A model generated the notes under the pieces. That model made no database searches and was not told where the DNA came from. It saw only the letters and a list, made by a program, of their open reading frames with translations. DNA of 64,000 nt from Streptomyces sp. NBC_01217 (GTDB taxonomy: Bacteria > Actinomycetota > Actinomycetes > Streptomycetales > Streptomycetaceae): assembly GCF_035994185.1 (NCBI RefSeq), contig NZ_CP108538.1, forward strand, positions 7,629,501 to 7,693,500, in the 5' to 3' direction. This document shows, piece after piece, positions 1 to 8,263 of the stretch. Within the stretch, counting starts at the first letter, position 1, and every line of letters begins with the position of its first letter. The position numbers were made by a program, and so were the translations under genes.

Positions 1-779
1 GACTTGATGCGTTCGGGGTTGTCGCCGGTCACGACGAGGATCTCGGCAGCAGTATCGACGCCGATGCCGAAGGGTTCAAGCAGCTGTGGGGCCGCGCGGT
101 GGACCAGATCGGCGATCATTTTCGTCAGGTCCTTGGCCTCGGCGTCGAGGTACTGCCACCGTTTGGCCAGTGTGCGCAGGGCATGACGCAGTGCGTCCTC
201 GGGGCCCTCCAGCTGGCGCGGGCGCAAGGCCGCCAGGTGGCGGGCCAGGGCGATCTGCGTTTTCCCCGCGGTCTCGTTGCGCAGGGGATCGGGAGCGTGG
301 ACAAGCATCGCTTTCATGGTGACCATCGCCGCTGTGCGCTGTCCGACGGCCTGGTCGTGGGCGATCTTGAGCTGCCGGATCATCTCGGCTTCGCCGTCTG
401 CGCTCTTGGGGGTGGCCGTCGCGAACCCGGCCAGGACGGCTCGGGCGGCGTTCTCGGCGTCCAGGGTGTCGGACTTTCCGTTCATCCGTCGCAGTCGCCG
501 GTCCGGGCGGCCGGCCTCGACCACCTTGTGCCCGGCCCGTCGAAGGAACGAGGCCAGGGTGGCGCCGTAGGAGCCGGTGCCCTCGATTCCGAAGGCCAGA
601 ATCCTGCCGTATGAGCCTGCCCAGTCCAGGAGTTGCTGGAATCCACCGGTGTCGGTGGGAATCGTCAAGGTAGCCAGGATCCCGCCGATGGTGTCCATCA
701 CGGCTGCGACGTGCACGTGCTTGTGAGTGTCGACGCCGATCACGACGTGCCCGGACCTGTGCTGCTCGTTGGAGGTCAC
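1..779 (-). CDS. IS110-family transposase, C-terminus cut by window edge
   Basis: DEDD-type transposase/recombinase that moves the element by a bridge-RNA-guided or site-preferring mechanism (family knowledge). The visible frame starts with GTG at 779. It shows the first acidic motif VIGVDTHKHVHVAAV at about residues 12-26, then GIEGTGSYGATLA and the GKSDTLDAENAARAVL motif typical of the IS110 N-terminal domain. The frame stays open through position 1 (ending in DNPERIKS), which lies in the C-terminal transposase_20 region. About 260 codons are visible of a usual 340-400. No frameshift or stop is seen, so it may be intact beyond the edge. Confidence 0.85.
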   Translation of the reverse strand, partial: MTSNEQHRSGHVVIGVDTHKHVHVAAVMDTIGGILATLTIPTDTGGFQQLLDWAGSYGRILAFGIEGTGSYGATLASFLRRAGHKVVEAGRPDRRLRRMNGKSDTLDAENAARAVLAGFATATPKSADGEAEMIRQLKIAHDQAVGQRTAAMVTMKAMLVHAPDPLRNETAGKTQIALARHLAALRPRQLEGPEDALRHALRTLAKRWQYLDAEAKDLTKMIADLVHRAAPQLLEPFGIGVDTAAEILVVTGDNPERIK

Positions 780-1030
780 CGCGTTCCTTCCGGCCGGTAG
801 CGTGGGTGCACGCTGTCGCCGGCCGGACGGACAGGACTGTCACGGGGACGCTTTGACGAGTTGGCTCCAGGCTCCTATGAGGTCACGTCCGTCCGGCGGC
901 AGCGCTTGCTGCGTGCCCGGCCGGACGGTCGACAGATCAACGCCAGGACACCCGCGGGGTCGGTCGTAAGCAAGAGTCAGACCGTCGCGGCCGGGACTAC
1001 CCGATCCTTGCGGGATCCGGTACGAAGAGA
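1..1030 (-). mobile_element. IS110-family insertion sequence, incomplete at the window edge
   Basis: The segment holds an IS110-type transposase gene plus about 250 bases of upstream non-coding DNA. The right boundary is placed near 1030-1036, where the reading frame of an IS3-type OrfB (next element) is abruptly lost. IS110 elements normally lack long terminal inverted repeats, so the exact end cannot be read from symmetry. The other end lies outside the window. Confidence 0.7.
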
Positions 1031-1036
1031 ATGACA

Positions 1037-1723
1037 GTCGTAACTCGAGCCGACCCGGCCCATGCTCCTGCGGATCCCGAAACCGTCGCAGACCTGTGCG
1101 AACGCGGCAGCGGTGTACTGCGAGCCCCTGTCCGCATGAAAGATCACGCCGTCCACGTGCCCGCCGCGGGCCGCCACCGCCATCTTGAGGGCGTCGATGA
1201 CCAGCTCGGCCCGCATATGGGTGGCCATCGAGTAGCCGAGCACCCGGCGTGAGCAGATGTCCAGGACGCAGGCGAGATACAGCCACGCCCCGCCGACCTG
1301 CACATACGTGATGTCACCGCACCACTTCTCGTCCAGCTGCCTGGCGGAGAAGTCACGTTGGACGAGGTCCGGGGCAGGCGGTGCGAGGCGGTCCGGGACC
1401 GTGGTGCGTTTACGGCGCCGCAGATGGAGGCCCTCCAGCCCGTGCTTGCGCATGAGCCGCTCGACGCGCTTGCGGTTCACCGTGTGTCCGAAGCCCCGCA
1501 GCTCAGCATGGACACGCCGCACTCCGTACGTTCCCTTGTGGTCGGTGTGGATCTCGCGGATTTCCGCGGCCAGGGCATCGTCGGCGGCCTGCCGCACCTC
1601 GCGGGCCTTCGCGCCGGCGATCCACCGGTAGAAGCCCGAGCGCGAGACCTGAAGCACCCGGCATATCCGCTGCACGCCGAAGTCGGCCCGGTTGGCGGAG
1701 ATGAAGCCCCAGCGGAGGGTCAT
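1037..1723 (-). pseudogene. IS3-family transposase OrfB, truncated
   Basis: Integrase-core (DDE) part of an IS3 transposase. It starts at ATG 1723, whose ATGA overlaps the OrfA stop, so it would be translated by coupling or by -1 frameshifting. The HTH_21 segment (VQRICRVLQVSRSGFYRW) is followed by the rve core with CGDITYVQ (first Asp) and DGVIFHADRGSQYT (second Asp). The frame follows family sequence to the usual GRVGSSYD motif. At codon 1037-1039 it switches to unrelated residues, where family members continue toward the catalytic Glu. The third catalytic residue is therefore absent and the protein should be inactive. The break coincides with the IS110 copy. Confidence 0.85.
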
Positions 1724-2076
1724 GCCCTCATCTCCTTCGCGAAATACTGGGCCGCCCGGCGCAGGATCTCCCGCTCGAGTTCCCACTCCTTCTCAGCCCT
1801 GCGTAGCCGGCCGTTCTCCGCCCGCAGCCGGGCCAGTTCCTCATCCCTGCCCTCGGCGACCGGCTCGTCGCGGTTGCCGCGGCCCGCCTGCTCATCGGCC
1901 TGGCGCACCCAACTGCGCAGCGTCTCGCCGGTCACCCCAACATCCGCCGCCACCGCCGCATACGTGCGCTTCCCACCCGCCGCGCGGTACAGCGCGACGG
2001 CATCGTTCCTGAACTCCGCCGGATACGGAGACTTCCGTCCCACCAAAACACCCTTCCTCGGATCTGCAAGATCCAT
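1720..2076 (-). CDS. IS3-family transposase OrfA
   Basis: Small helix-turn-helix protein (about 118 residues) that recognises the element ends. It has the HTH_Tnp_1 fold region SPYPAEFRNDAVALYR followed by VGVTGETLRSWVRQ, and a C-terminal leucine-rich coiled coil (ELARLRAENGRLRRAEKEWELE). Start taken at ATG 2076; an in-frame GTG at 2091 lies within the presumed terminal repeat. The stop overlaps the OrfB start. This piece is intact, but its partner OrfB is truncated. Confidence 0.85.
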   Translation of the reverse strand: MDLADPRKGVLVGRKSPYPAEFRNDAVALYRAAGGKRTYAAVAADVGVTGETLRSWVRQADEQAGRGNRDEPVAEGRDEELARLRAENGRLRRAEKEWELEREILRRAAQYFAKEMRA

Positions 2077-2099
2077 TGTCAGAGTGTCCACACCACCGG

Positions 2100-2248
2100 G
2101 GTCGCCTCACACCGAAGGCATCCCCTTCCACGACCTCGGCGGCGACTACTACGCCAAACACGACCCCGAACGCGCCCTCCGCAGAATCACCCGACAGGCC
2201 AACGCCCTCGGGCTCACCGTCCGCTTCGAACCCATCGAGACCGCTTGA
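2100..2248 (+). pseudogene. C-terminal fragment of a third transposase
   Basis: Downstream of the IS3 end, a plus-strand frame ends in a stretch with DLGGDYYAKHDPERALRR and GLTVRFEPIETA. I recognise this type of tail from actinobacterial transposases, but I cannot name the family with certainty. It has no start codon and begins at the IS3 boundary, so the IS3 copy appears to have landed in it. This is pattern memory only and could be another mobile-element protein. Confidence 0.4.
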
Positions 2249-2304
2249 GCTCACCCGCCCCGCCCACGTTCAGGCGTTATTTTCGGACCAGACCCGAGTG
2301 ACGG

Positions 2305-3081
2305 TCACAATACCGGTGAGGCGCCACCGTCGCAGCGCACCGCGCTACCGGTGACGTAGGAGGCCGGAGCACCGCAGAGGAACGCCGCCACTGCGCCGAA
2401 CTCGGCGGGGGCGCCGTAGCGCCGTGCCGGGATCGCCTCCGCCGATGCCGCCCGCTCAGCGGCGAGCGGGCGCCCCGACCGAAGCGCCCTCTCGGCGTCG
2501 ATGCGCTCGACCCGCTCGGTCCGGATACGCCCGGGCAGCAGCATGTTCACCGTCACCCCGTCCGGCGCGACCTCTGTGGCCAGCATCTTGAGGTACGACG
2601 CCAGTGCCGCCCGGCCGATGCCGGACAACGCTAGGTCGCTGATCGGCGCGACCACCGCGCTGGATCCGATGGCGAGCACCCGACCCCAGCCCTGACCCCG
2701 CATGTGCGGCAGGACGCGGGCGAGCAGCCGGTGGTGAACGGTGACCAGCGAGTCGACCGCCTCGCCGAGTTCCTCCTCCCCGACCTCGATGATCCGGCCA
2801 GCGCGGGGACCTGGGCCGTTGAGGACCATGATGTCGACCGGCCCGAAAACTGTCTCGGCGAAGTCGACCAGCCGGTCGGTCCCGCCCGGTGCGAGGAGGT
2901 CCACCCCGACACCGGCGGCTGCCGGGAGCCGGGACGCGACCTCGCTCGCCACGTCGCCACGCCGTCCGGTGACCACCACTTTGGCCCCCGCCGCGCCCAG
3001 CGCCTCAGCGACCGCCGCCCCGAGGCCCGTGGTCGACGCGCAGACCACGGCGACTCGTCCCTGCAAGCCGAGATCCATCAA
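2305..3081 (-). CDS. SDR-family oxidoreductase-like protein lacking the usual catalytic Tyr/Lys
   Basis: Rossmann-fold short-chain dehydrogenase of about 258 residues. The cofactor motif reads ASTTGLGAAVA, the NAG-equivalent reads LNGPGP, and the C-terminal region has LPGRIRTER and a GSAVRCDGG ending. Where classical members have Y-x-x-x-K before AAL, this protein reads SGIGRAAL, so both catalytic Tyr and Lys are replaced (Ser and Arg). A known atypical SDR subgroup shares this change. Start is either TTG 3081 (9 bases after GGAGGG) or ATG 3078 (12 bases after it). It is divergent from the methyltransferase gene, with IS debris on the other side. Substrate unknown. Confidence 0.8.
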   Translation of the reverse strand: MMDLGLQGRVAVVCASTTGLGAAVAEALGAAGAKVVVTGRRGDVASEVASRLPAAAGVGVDLLAPGGTDRLVDFAETVFGPVDIMVLNGPGPRAGRIIEVGEEELGEAVDSLVTVHHRLLARVLPHMRGQGWGRVLAIGSSAVVAPISDLALSGIGRAALASYLKMLATEVAPDGVTVNMLLPGRIRTERVERIDAERALRSGRPLAAERAASAEAIPARRYGAPAEFGAVAAFLCGAPASYVTGSAVRCDGGASPVL

Positions 3082-3575
3082 TTTCGTTCACCCTCCAAGG
3101 AGAAGAGGCGTCCCCCCTCGTCGGGAGTGGATGCGCCGGCCGGGCGGAACGCGCCTCGGACGCGCCGACTCGATGATGCCCCAGGCGAAGCCGGCGCTCC
3201 ACATCGGTGGCAGCGGCAGCAACAGGCAGAACGGGAAAGGAGGAGGCAGTTCGACCCGGGCTCGTGGAATGGACGCCCGAGTGACGCCTACGCTCGATAG
3301 GCAGCCGTCGGGGAAGGGGAGTTCCGCCATTGTTGGACGAGCCCGCGATACCGTGCGGTCTCCGCTGCCGAACTTCCTTCGCAGGACGAATACAGGCGTG
3401 GTCGTCCTCTTTCGCATACACGTCATGAGGATCGGCGCGGAGTTGCTGCCCGCCCCCACCCGGGAGTTCAGCGGCGCATTTCCCCGGCTCACCGAGATCG
3501 CCGGCGTGACGGCCGTGGTCCTGGTCATCGCGCGGACCGGGATCGCCCGCACCATGCAGAGGAGAAGACGGTCCA
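3082..3575. other. Divergent intergenic region, no convincing gene
   Basis: About 490 bases separate the minus-strand SDR gene from the plus-strand methyltransferase. It must hold both promoters, but no operator symmetry stood out. A short plus-strand frame from ATG 3425 has coding-like third-position GC and a hydrophobic stretch (AGVTAVVLVIA), and runs into the methyltransferase in another frame. It could be a small membrane peptide or a gene relic. Confidence 0.4.
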
Positions 3576-4334
3576 ATGAATCCGGAGTTCTACTCCAAGG
3601 TCGCCACAAGGTTCGGCGGCTATTCCAGTGGAGCGAAACGCACGACGCTCTATCCCGAGGGGGACCCGGAGGCCCTGTTCGACCAGATCACAACGGGGCT
3701 CGGTGGGTCGGAAGCGAGGCTGCTGGACGTGGGGTGTGCCGACGGGCGCAACCTGCTCGCGATCGCTCCGTCGTTCGCCCACGTCCACGCCATCGACCTC
3801 GCACCGCAGATGCTCGAGTCGGCGGAGCTCTCGCTCGCCGCGTCGGGACTGCACCACGTGGAGTTCTCGCTGCGTGACGCCTCCGCCACCGGCTTTCCCG
3901 ACGGTTCTTTCGACGTGATCACCTCGCGCCGCGGTCCGCTGTTCCCCGAGGAGTTCCACCGTCTGCTGCGGCCCGGCGGAGCCGTGGTCCATCTCGGAAT
4001 CGGTGAGCAGGACGTCCGCGCGCTCAAGGAGTTGTTCGGGCGCGGTCAGCTCTACCGCCGCTGGGAGGGCGCCCCCGTCTCTCAGGAAGAGCGGGCGCGG
4101 CTGGAGCGGGCGGGATTCACCGTGCTGCGCGAGCAGTCCGTCCCGTACCTGGAATACTTCCACTCGGCCGCCGAACTGGACCGTTTCCTCCAGGCGGTGC
4201 CGATCTTCGAGGACTACGATCAGGAGCGCGACCGGGAGCCGTTCGACCGGTATGTCGAGGCGGCCTCCGAGGAGCGCGGCATCCTCATGGACCGGCACTG
4301 GTTCGTGCTGCACGCCCGACGGGGGGACCGGTGA
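3576..4334 (+). CDS. Class I SAM-dependent methyltransferase
   Basis: A 252-residue Rossmann-type methyltransferase. The SAM-binding glycine motif is LLDVGCADGRNLL (about residues 50-62), with the acidic end of beta2 at HAIDLAPQ and a post-motif RDASATGFPDGSFDVITSRRG. The C-terminal half (ERAGFTVLREQSV) is a methyltransferase_11/25-like small-molecule type. The stop overlaps the start of the following aminotransferase by four bases, so the two are translationally coupled and probably act on the same metabolite. The substrate cannot be read from the sequence. Confidence 0.85.
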   Translation: MNPEFYSKVATRFGGYSSGAKRTTLYPEGDPEALFDQITTGLGGSEARLLDVGCADGRNLLAIAPSFAHVHAIDLAPQMLESAELSLAASGLHHVEFSLRDASATGFPDGSFDVITSRRGPLFPEEFHRLLRPGGAVVHLGIGEQDVRALKELFGRGQLYRRWEGAPVSQEERARLERAGFTVLREQSVPYLEYFHSAAELDRFLQAVPIFEDYDQERDREPFDRYVEAASEERGILMDRHWFVLHARRGDR

Positions 4335-5605
4335 ACATCTTCGAAGCCCTGGAGTCCAACGTCCGCAGTTACAGCCGGGCCTGGCCGGTCGTGTTCGCCC
4401 GCGGCCGGGGCGCTCGCCTGTACACGGAGCAGGGCCGACCGTACCTGGACTTCTTCGCCGGCGCGGGCGCCCTGAACTACGGGCACAACGACCCCGCGCA
4501 GAAACAGGCGCTGCTGGATTACATCGCCGACGACGGTGTCACGCACTCCCTGGACATGTTCACGACGGCGAAGCGCGACTTCCTTGAGACGCTCGACGAA
4601 CTGATCCTCCGGCCTCGCGGAGCCCACTACAAGGTCGTCTTCCCCGGCCCCGGCGGCACCAACGCCGTCGAGGCCGCCCTCAAACTCGCCCGCAGGGTGA
4701 CGGGCCGCCAGCTCGTCGTCAGCTTCACGCGCGGGTTCCACGGCATGACCCTGGGCGCGCTGGCCGTCAGCGGCAACACCCGCAAGCGGGCCGCCACCGG
4801 GTTGCCGATGACCCACGCCGTGTCTATGCCCTACGACGGATACATCGACAGCGGTTTCCAGGACGATCGGCCGGACCTGGAGTACCTCGACCATCTCCTG
4901 TCGGACCCGGCGAGCGGTCTGGACAAGCCCGCGGCGATGATCGTCGAGACGGTCCAGGGCGAGGGCGGGATCAACGTCGCCAGCATCGAGTGGCTGCGCG
5001 GGCTCTCCGAGCTGTGCCGGCGACACGCGATCCTGCTGATCGTGGACGATGTCCAGATGGGGTGCGGACGGACCGGCGCGTTCTTCAGCTTCGAGGACGC
5101 CGGGATCATCCCGGACATGGTCTGCCTGTCGAAGTCCGTCGGCGGCTTCGGCATCCCGCTGGCGCTCACGCTGATCCGTCCCGAACTGGACGTCTGGAAG
5201 CCCGGCGACCACAGCGGGACCTTCCGCGGGGTGTCGCTCGCGTTCCTGACCGGCGCGCAGGCGCTGCGCACCTACTGGAGCGACGACACGCTGGAGACGT
5301 CCACTCGCTCCAAGGGCGAACGCGTCGGCGCCGCCCTCCGGCGCACGGCGGACGCCTTCCCCTCGGCCGGCCTGGAGGTCAGGGGCCGCGGCCTCGTCTG
5401 GGGCCTGGACCTCGGCGCGGCCAGCGAACCCGGAACCGCCGCGAAGGTCTGCGCCGCAGCGTTCGACCGGGGCCTGCTGGTGGAGACCTCGGGCGCCCAG
5501 GGCGAAGTGGTTAAACTGCTACCGCCGTTGACTACCGGCGCCGACGAACTGGACGAGGGCCTGCAGATCATCGACGAGTGCGTAGCGAGCGTCCTCGGAG
5601 GGTGA
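4331..5605 (+). CDS. EctB-like class III aminotransferase (diaminobutyrate--2-oxoglutarate type)
   Basis: Pyridoxal-phosphate aminotransferase of 424 residues, closely following EctB. It has AYLDFF-like and GAGALNYGHN segments near residue 35-55, FPGPGGTNAVEAALKLAR near 100, VETVQGEGGINVA near 200, IVDDVQMGCGRTG near 237, and the Schiff-base lysine K268 in LSKSVGG. EctB proteins interconvert aspartate semialdehyde and L-2,4-diaminobutyrate. No ectA, ectC or ectD lies nearby, so ectoine synthesis is not its context here. It is coupled to the methyltransferase by a GTGA overlap, which suggests diaminobutyrate or a related amino acid for a specialised product. A strong hairpin follows the gene. 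Confidence 0.85.
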   Translation: MNIFEALESNVRSYSRAWPVVFARGRGARLYTEQGRPYLDFFAGAGALNYGHNDPAQKQALLDYIADDGVTHSLDMFTTAKRDFLETLDELILRPRGAHYKVVFPGPGGTNAVEAALKLARRVTGRQLVVSFTRGFHGMTLGALAVSGNTRKRAATGLPMTHAVSMPYDGYIDSGFQDDRPDLEYLDHLLSDPASGLDKPAAMIVETVQGEGGINVASIEWLRGLSELCRRHAILLIVDDVQMGCGRTGAFFSFEDAGIIPDMVCLSKSVGGFGIPLALTLIRPELDVWKPGDHSGTFRGVSLAFLTGAQALRTYWSDDTLETSTRSKGERVGAALRRTADAFPSAGLEVRGRGLVWGLDLGAASEPGTAAKVCAAAFDRGLLVETSGAQGEVVKLLPPLTTGADELDEGLQIIDECVASVLGG

Positions 5606-5657
5606 GGCGGCGGGGAGGAGCCGGGTCCATGACCACCGCGAGCGCCTCCCCCTGACC

Positions 5658-5695
5658 GGCGGCCCGCCACCGGCTCGGTCCGGTGGCGGGCCGCC
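5658..5695 (+). terminator. Terminator hairpin after the aminotransferase
   Basis: GC-rich inverted repeat with arms GGCGGCCCGCCACCGG and CCGGTGGCGGGCCGCC around a six-base loop, about 50 bases after the aminotransferase stop. No T-tract, as is usual in Streptomyces. Confidence 0.7.
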
Positions 5696-5877
5696 CCGTC
5701 GCAGCGGCTGTGCGCGGTACGCGAGTCGCCGCGTCCGGGGTGATGCCGGATCGCCGGACACGTCGCGGAGCCCGGGGCCGCTCCGAACACGAGCCGGACG
5801 GCGAGCGCTGGGTGCCGGGCAACCACTCGGGTGAACGGCAACGGCCGTACCGACGGGGACCTAGTAGACCGTCGCGG

Positions 5878-6576
5878 CTAATTTTTGGGATAGAGGTGGC
5901 GCAGTTTGATGCGTGCGTCGTGGGTGGTGAACTGCCAGTTCACCTGACGTTGGTTGGTGTTGGTGGCGTTCTGCCAGGCCGAGAGTTCGGTGTTGAGGTT
6001 GTCGAGGTTGCTGATCCGGCGGTCGAGGCATTGCCGGGTCAGCGCGGAGAGTTCGATCTCGGCGATGTTGAGCCATGACCCGTGTTTGGGTGTGTGGTGG
6101 ATCTCGAGGCGTTGGGCCAGGGCGAATGCTTCTTCTGGTTCGAATGCCTCGTACAGTGAGGCGATGCCGTGGGTGTTGAGGTTGTCCATCACCAGCACCA
6201 CGGCCTCGGCGTCGGGGTAGTCCACGCTCAGCAGCTGCTTGACCTGGCCGGCCCAGTCGATCCGGGTCCGCTGGGACAGTGCCTGAACTCGACGCCGCCC
6301 GCGTAGGGGTTCGGTCCACACGAAGATTGAGCACGTGCCGCAGCGGATGTACTCGCTGTCCTGGCAGGCATCGCGACCAGGGCGGGCCGGGAGCGGGTCG
6401 CGGGCATGGTCGAGGAGCTGGTAGGGCTTCTCGTCCATGCACACCACCGGACGTCCCGGGTCATAGGGCCGGGCATAGACGGCCAGCACGTCTTCCATCC
6501 GCGCCGCGAACTCCGCGTTCGCTCGCGGTGGGATGGTCCAGCACTTCTTCAGATGAGGACGCAGTTGCGTTTTTTT
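5878..6576 (-). CDS. IS630-family transposase, C-terminal DDE domain (frameshift product)
   Basis: Continuation of the transposase after a -1 shift at the A7 run, reading [16 protein letters not shown] and onward to PKN at 5878. The DDE_3 core is intact: [13 protein letters not shown] carries the first Asp, [12 protein letters not shown] the second Asp, and [16 protein letters not shown] the final catalytic Glu. It has no initiation signal of its own, so it is expected only as a fusion with the upstream frame. Confidence 0.8.
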   Translation of the reverse strand, partial: KKTQLRPHLKKCWTIPPRANAEFAARMEDVLAVYARPYDPGRPVVCMDEKPYQLLDHARDPLPARPGRDACQDSEYIRCGTCSIFVWTEPLRGRRRVQALSQRTRIDWAGQVKQLLSVDYPDAEAVVLVMDNLNTHGIASLYEAFEPEEAFALAQRLEIHHTPKHGSWLNIAEIELSALTRQCLDRRISNLDNLNTELSAWQNATNTNQRQVNWQFTTHDARIKLRHLYPKN

Positions 6577-7019
6577 AAGATCCGCCCGATGGTGGAGTGG
6601 TCCAGGTCGGGGATGTCCTCGACCAGCGCGACGTGCTTCTCCAGCAGCCGCAGCGACCATCGGGCATAGCCCTGGGGTGGCTGTGAGCACGCCATCGCGA
6701 TCAGCCGGGCTTCGACCTCACCGGTCACCGGCGAGGGCACCGGCGGGAGGGCGCGCTTCTTCCGAGCAATCGTGGCGTGAACATCACCACCGGTCTCGGC
6801 GAAACGCTTGGCGACCAGCCGCAACGTCTCACCGGAGACGCCGAGTCGGACCGCGATCGCCTCCTTGGTGTCCACCTCACCCACCGAGCTGTCCAGCGCA
6901 AGCAGCACCCGCGCACGCATGATCATCGAGGCCCCACGAACACCTGTCGTGGTCACCCGGACCAGCTCTTCACGATCCTGCGCGGTCAACCTGACCGGCC
7001 GCTTCTTCTGCGAACCCAT
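6549..7019 (-). CDS. IS630-family transposase, N-terminal frame
   Basis: The first frame of the transposase gives 156 residues. It begins [12 protein letters not shown] and contains a DNA-binding homeodomain/HTH region ([20 protein letters not shown]) and the start of the winged-helix segment ([13 protein letters not shown]). It ends at 6549, shortly after an A7 run, with [11 protein letters not shown]. The next frame continues the family sequence from the same point, so this is the 0-frame product of a frameshifted gene and not a broken gene. Confidence 0.8.
   Translation of the reverse strand: MGSQKKRPVRLTAQDREELVRVTTTGVRGASMIMRARVLLALDSSVGEVDTKEAIAVRLGVSGETLRLVAKRFAETGGDVHATIARKKRALPPVPSPVTGEVEARLIAMACSQPPQGYARWSLRLLEKHVALVEDIPDLDHSTIGRILKKRNCVLI
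6570..6576 (-). other. Slippery A7 site for programmed frameshifting in IS630
   Basis: The minus strand carries seven consecutive A residues inside codons ATC-TTA-AAA-AAA-CGC. A -1 slip at A AAA AAA joins the HTH frame to the DDE frame and restores the family sequence [14 protein letters not shown]. Confidence 0.7.
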
Positions 7020-7109
7020 GACAACAGTCCTGTCTGGCAAAGGGGAAGGAATCTGCCAGACACCAACCTCCCAGTCAGGTGCACCATAACTAAGCGGCGA
7101 CACGCTACT

Positions 7110-7612
7110 AGGGTCGGCACGGCCCACGCCAGCGGCAGGCCCGACAGGCCGGTCCGCTCCCAGGCGAGCGAATTCGGATGATCCCTGTGCCAGAACATGG
7201 CTTGCGGCGCGGGTGCCTTGGGAGCGGTGCGGGGTTCGAGACGCTCGCACGTATGCGGTGGTTCCCTGTTGAGACCCTGGCCCGGCCCGTCCGACCGCGG
7301 TCTGCGGACCCTCCGTCACGGCTCGGGAACCGGTTCGTCCGCCTCGGCGAGGTTCCCTGCCGAGCGGTCCGCACGGCAGGGAGTCGCTCGGCGTGAGCGT
7401 CGGCGATGCGACGGAGCTGCGGTGACTCCGTTCGGGCCGTCCCGCACCGAACGGCCGGGCGCGGTTTCCCGCGCCCGGCCGTGGCCGACGACGCTCCGCA
7501 ACCGGTTCGTCCATCGAGGGAACCGGCGAGGCGGTGGCGTGGGCGCCGTCGGAGCTCGTGCCAGCGCACGGCCGGGCACAGCAGGTGACTCCTGCGTCCG
7601 GAGCCGTCCGAC
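7110..7612. other. Gene-free stretch between IS630 and the cyclase gene
   Basis: No frame here resembles a protein I recognise. A 13-base sequence AACCGGTTCGTCC occurs twice (7328-7340 and 7500-7512), each time near ggttcc/ggaaccg-type sequence. The region may be decayed element DNA. Confidence 0.5.
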
Positions 7613-8263
7613 TCAATCCAGCACGGCCAGCGCACGCGCGGGCGCGCCGTCGCCGCCGTGCACGTTGAGGACGCCGACGAACAGCGTGCACCACTGGTCC
7701 GCGATCTCCCGCAGCACGAGGTTTTCTAGGATCAGCGTGCCGGCACCCAGCAGCGTGCGGTGCACGTCGTACGGGAAGTTCGGCGGACGCATGCTCATCG
7801 GCAGATCAGGACTGATCGTGTCCATGCCAATGAAGCGGAGTCCGGCGCTCACCGCCCACTCGGCGGCGTCGACCGAAAGATACGGGTGCCTGTCCACATA
7901 GGCGGGATCGGTGTAGCGATCGTCCCAGCCGGTGCGGATCAGGAGTGCGTCGCCGGGTTCGAGGCCAACGGCGGCTTTCAGATGGGCCGCGGTGATTGGC
8001 TCGGGACCGTCCCGCAGCACCTGCAGGCAGTATGCCCGGCCGACCAGCGCCGACGGCGGCAATTGGTCGAGCGTGGCGCCGTCTTCGACGAAGTGTGACG
8101 GGGCGTCGACATGGGTGCCGATGTGGGTCGGCAGGTTCAGGCGCATGACCCGCATCCGGTGTTCCGCCCACGTGCTGGCGGGCGTGAACTCGGGAGCCTG
8201 AATCCCGCGCGCGTGCGGCATGCCCGGCTCCAGCGGACGGGAGAGATCAACTGTGCGCGGCAT
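7613..8263 (-). CDS. Cyclase family protein (kynurenine-formamidase-like metal hydrolase)
   Basis: A 216-residue member of the PF04199 cyclase family, whose members include bacterial kynurenine formamidase and polyketide-associated cyclases. The signature metal motif reads THIGTHVDAPSHF (about residues 46-58), i.e. H-x-G-T-H-x-D-x-x-x-H, with a further metal-site region FIGMDTISPD. It starts with MPRTVDLSRPL, the usual beginning. It is divergent from the glutamate mutase fusion across about 360 bases, so it may serve the same pathway, perhaps in lactam/lactone or amide hydrolysis or closure. That role is inference from context. Confidence 0.8.
   Translation of the reverse strand: MPRTVDLSRPLEPGMPHARGIQAPEFTPASTWAEHRMRVMRLNLPTHIGTHVDAPSHFVEDGATLDQLPPSALVGRAYCLQVLRDGPEPITAAHLKAAVGLEPGDALLIRTGWDDRYTDPAYVDRHPYLSVDAAEWAVSAGLRFIGMDTISPDLPMSMRPPNFPYDVHRTLLGAGTLILENLVLREIADQWCTLFVGVLNVHGGDGAPARALAVLD

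Larger units (their letters stand above)
1031..2098 (-). mobile_element. IS3-family element, disrupted by the IS110 insertion
   Basis: OrfA and the first two thirds of OrfB of an IS3-type element, read on the minus strand. The right end is set near 2090-2098, where a GTGTGGACACTC-like terminal sequence precedes OrfA and abuts an unrelated transposase fragment. The left third of the element, including the rest of OrfB and the other terminal repeat, is missing. It is presumably on the far side of the IS110 copy, beyond position 1. Confidence 0.7.
5863..7109 (-). mobile_element. Complete IS630-family element
   Basis: Imperfect terminal inverted repeats can be read. The left end (5863 on) TAGACCGTCGCGGCTAA matches the complement of the right end, TAGCGTGTCGCCGCTTA. 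Each end is bordered by CTAG (5861-5864 and 7108-7111), which fits insertion at a TA dinucleotide with duplication, the rule for IS630/Tc1. The element carries one transposase gene in two frames and separates the methyltransferase/aminotransferase pair from the cyclase/mutase genes. Confidence 0.75.

Noticed and set aside
4331..5605. Part of an ectoine biosynthesis operon
   Set aside because: No ectA, ectC or ectD is present on either side; the neighbours are a methyltransferase and an IS element.
5878..7019. IS630 transposase as a degraded pseudogene
   Set aside because: The only disruption sits exactly on an A7 slippery run, and both frames are otherwise perfect, which fits programmed frameshifting.
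7328..7512. Two AACCGGTTCGTCC copies as an attachment or transposon repeat
   Set aside because: They are only 13 bases long, with no gene or element boundary at either copy; chance or minor duplication is likelier.
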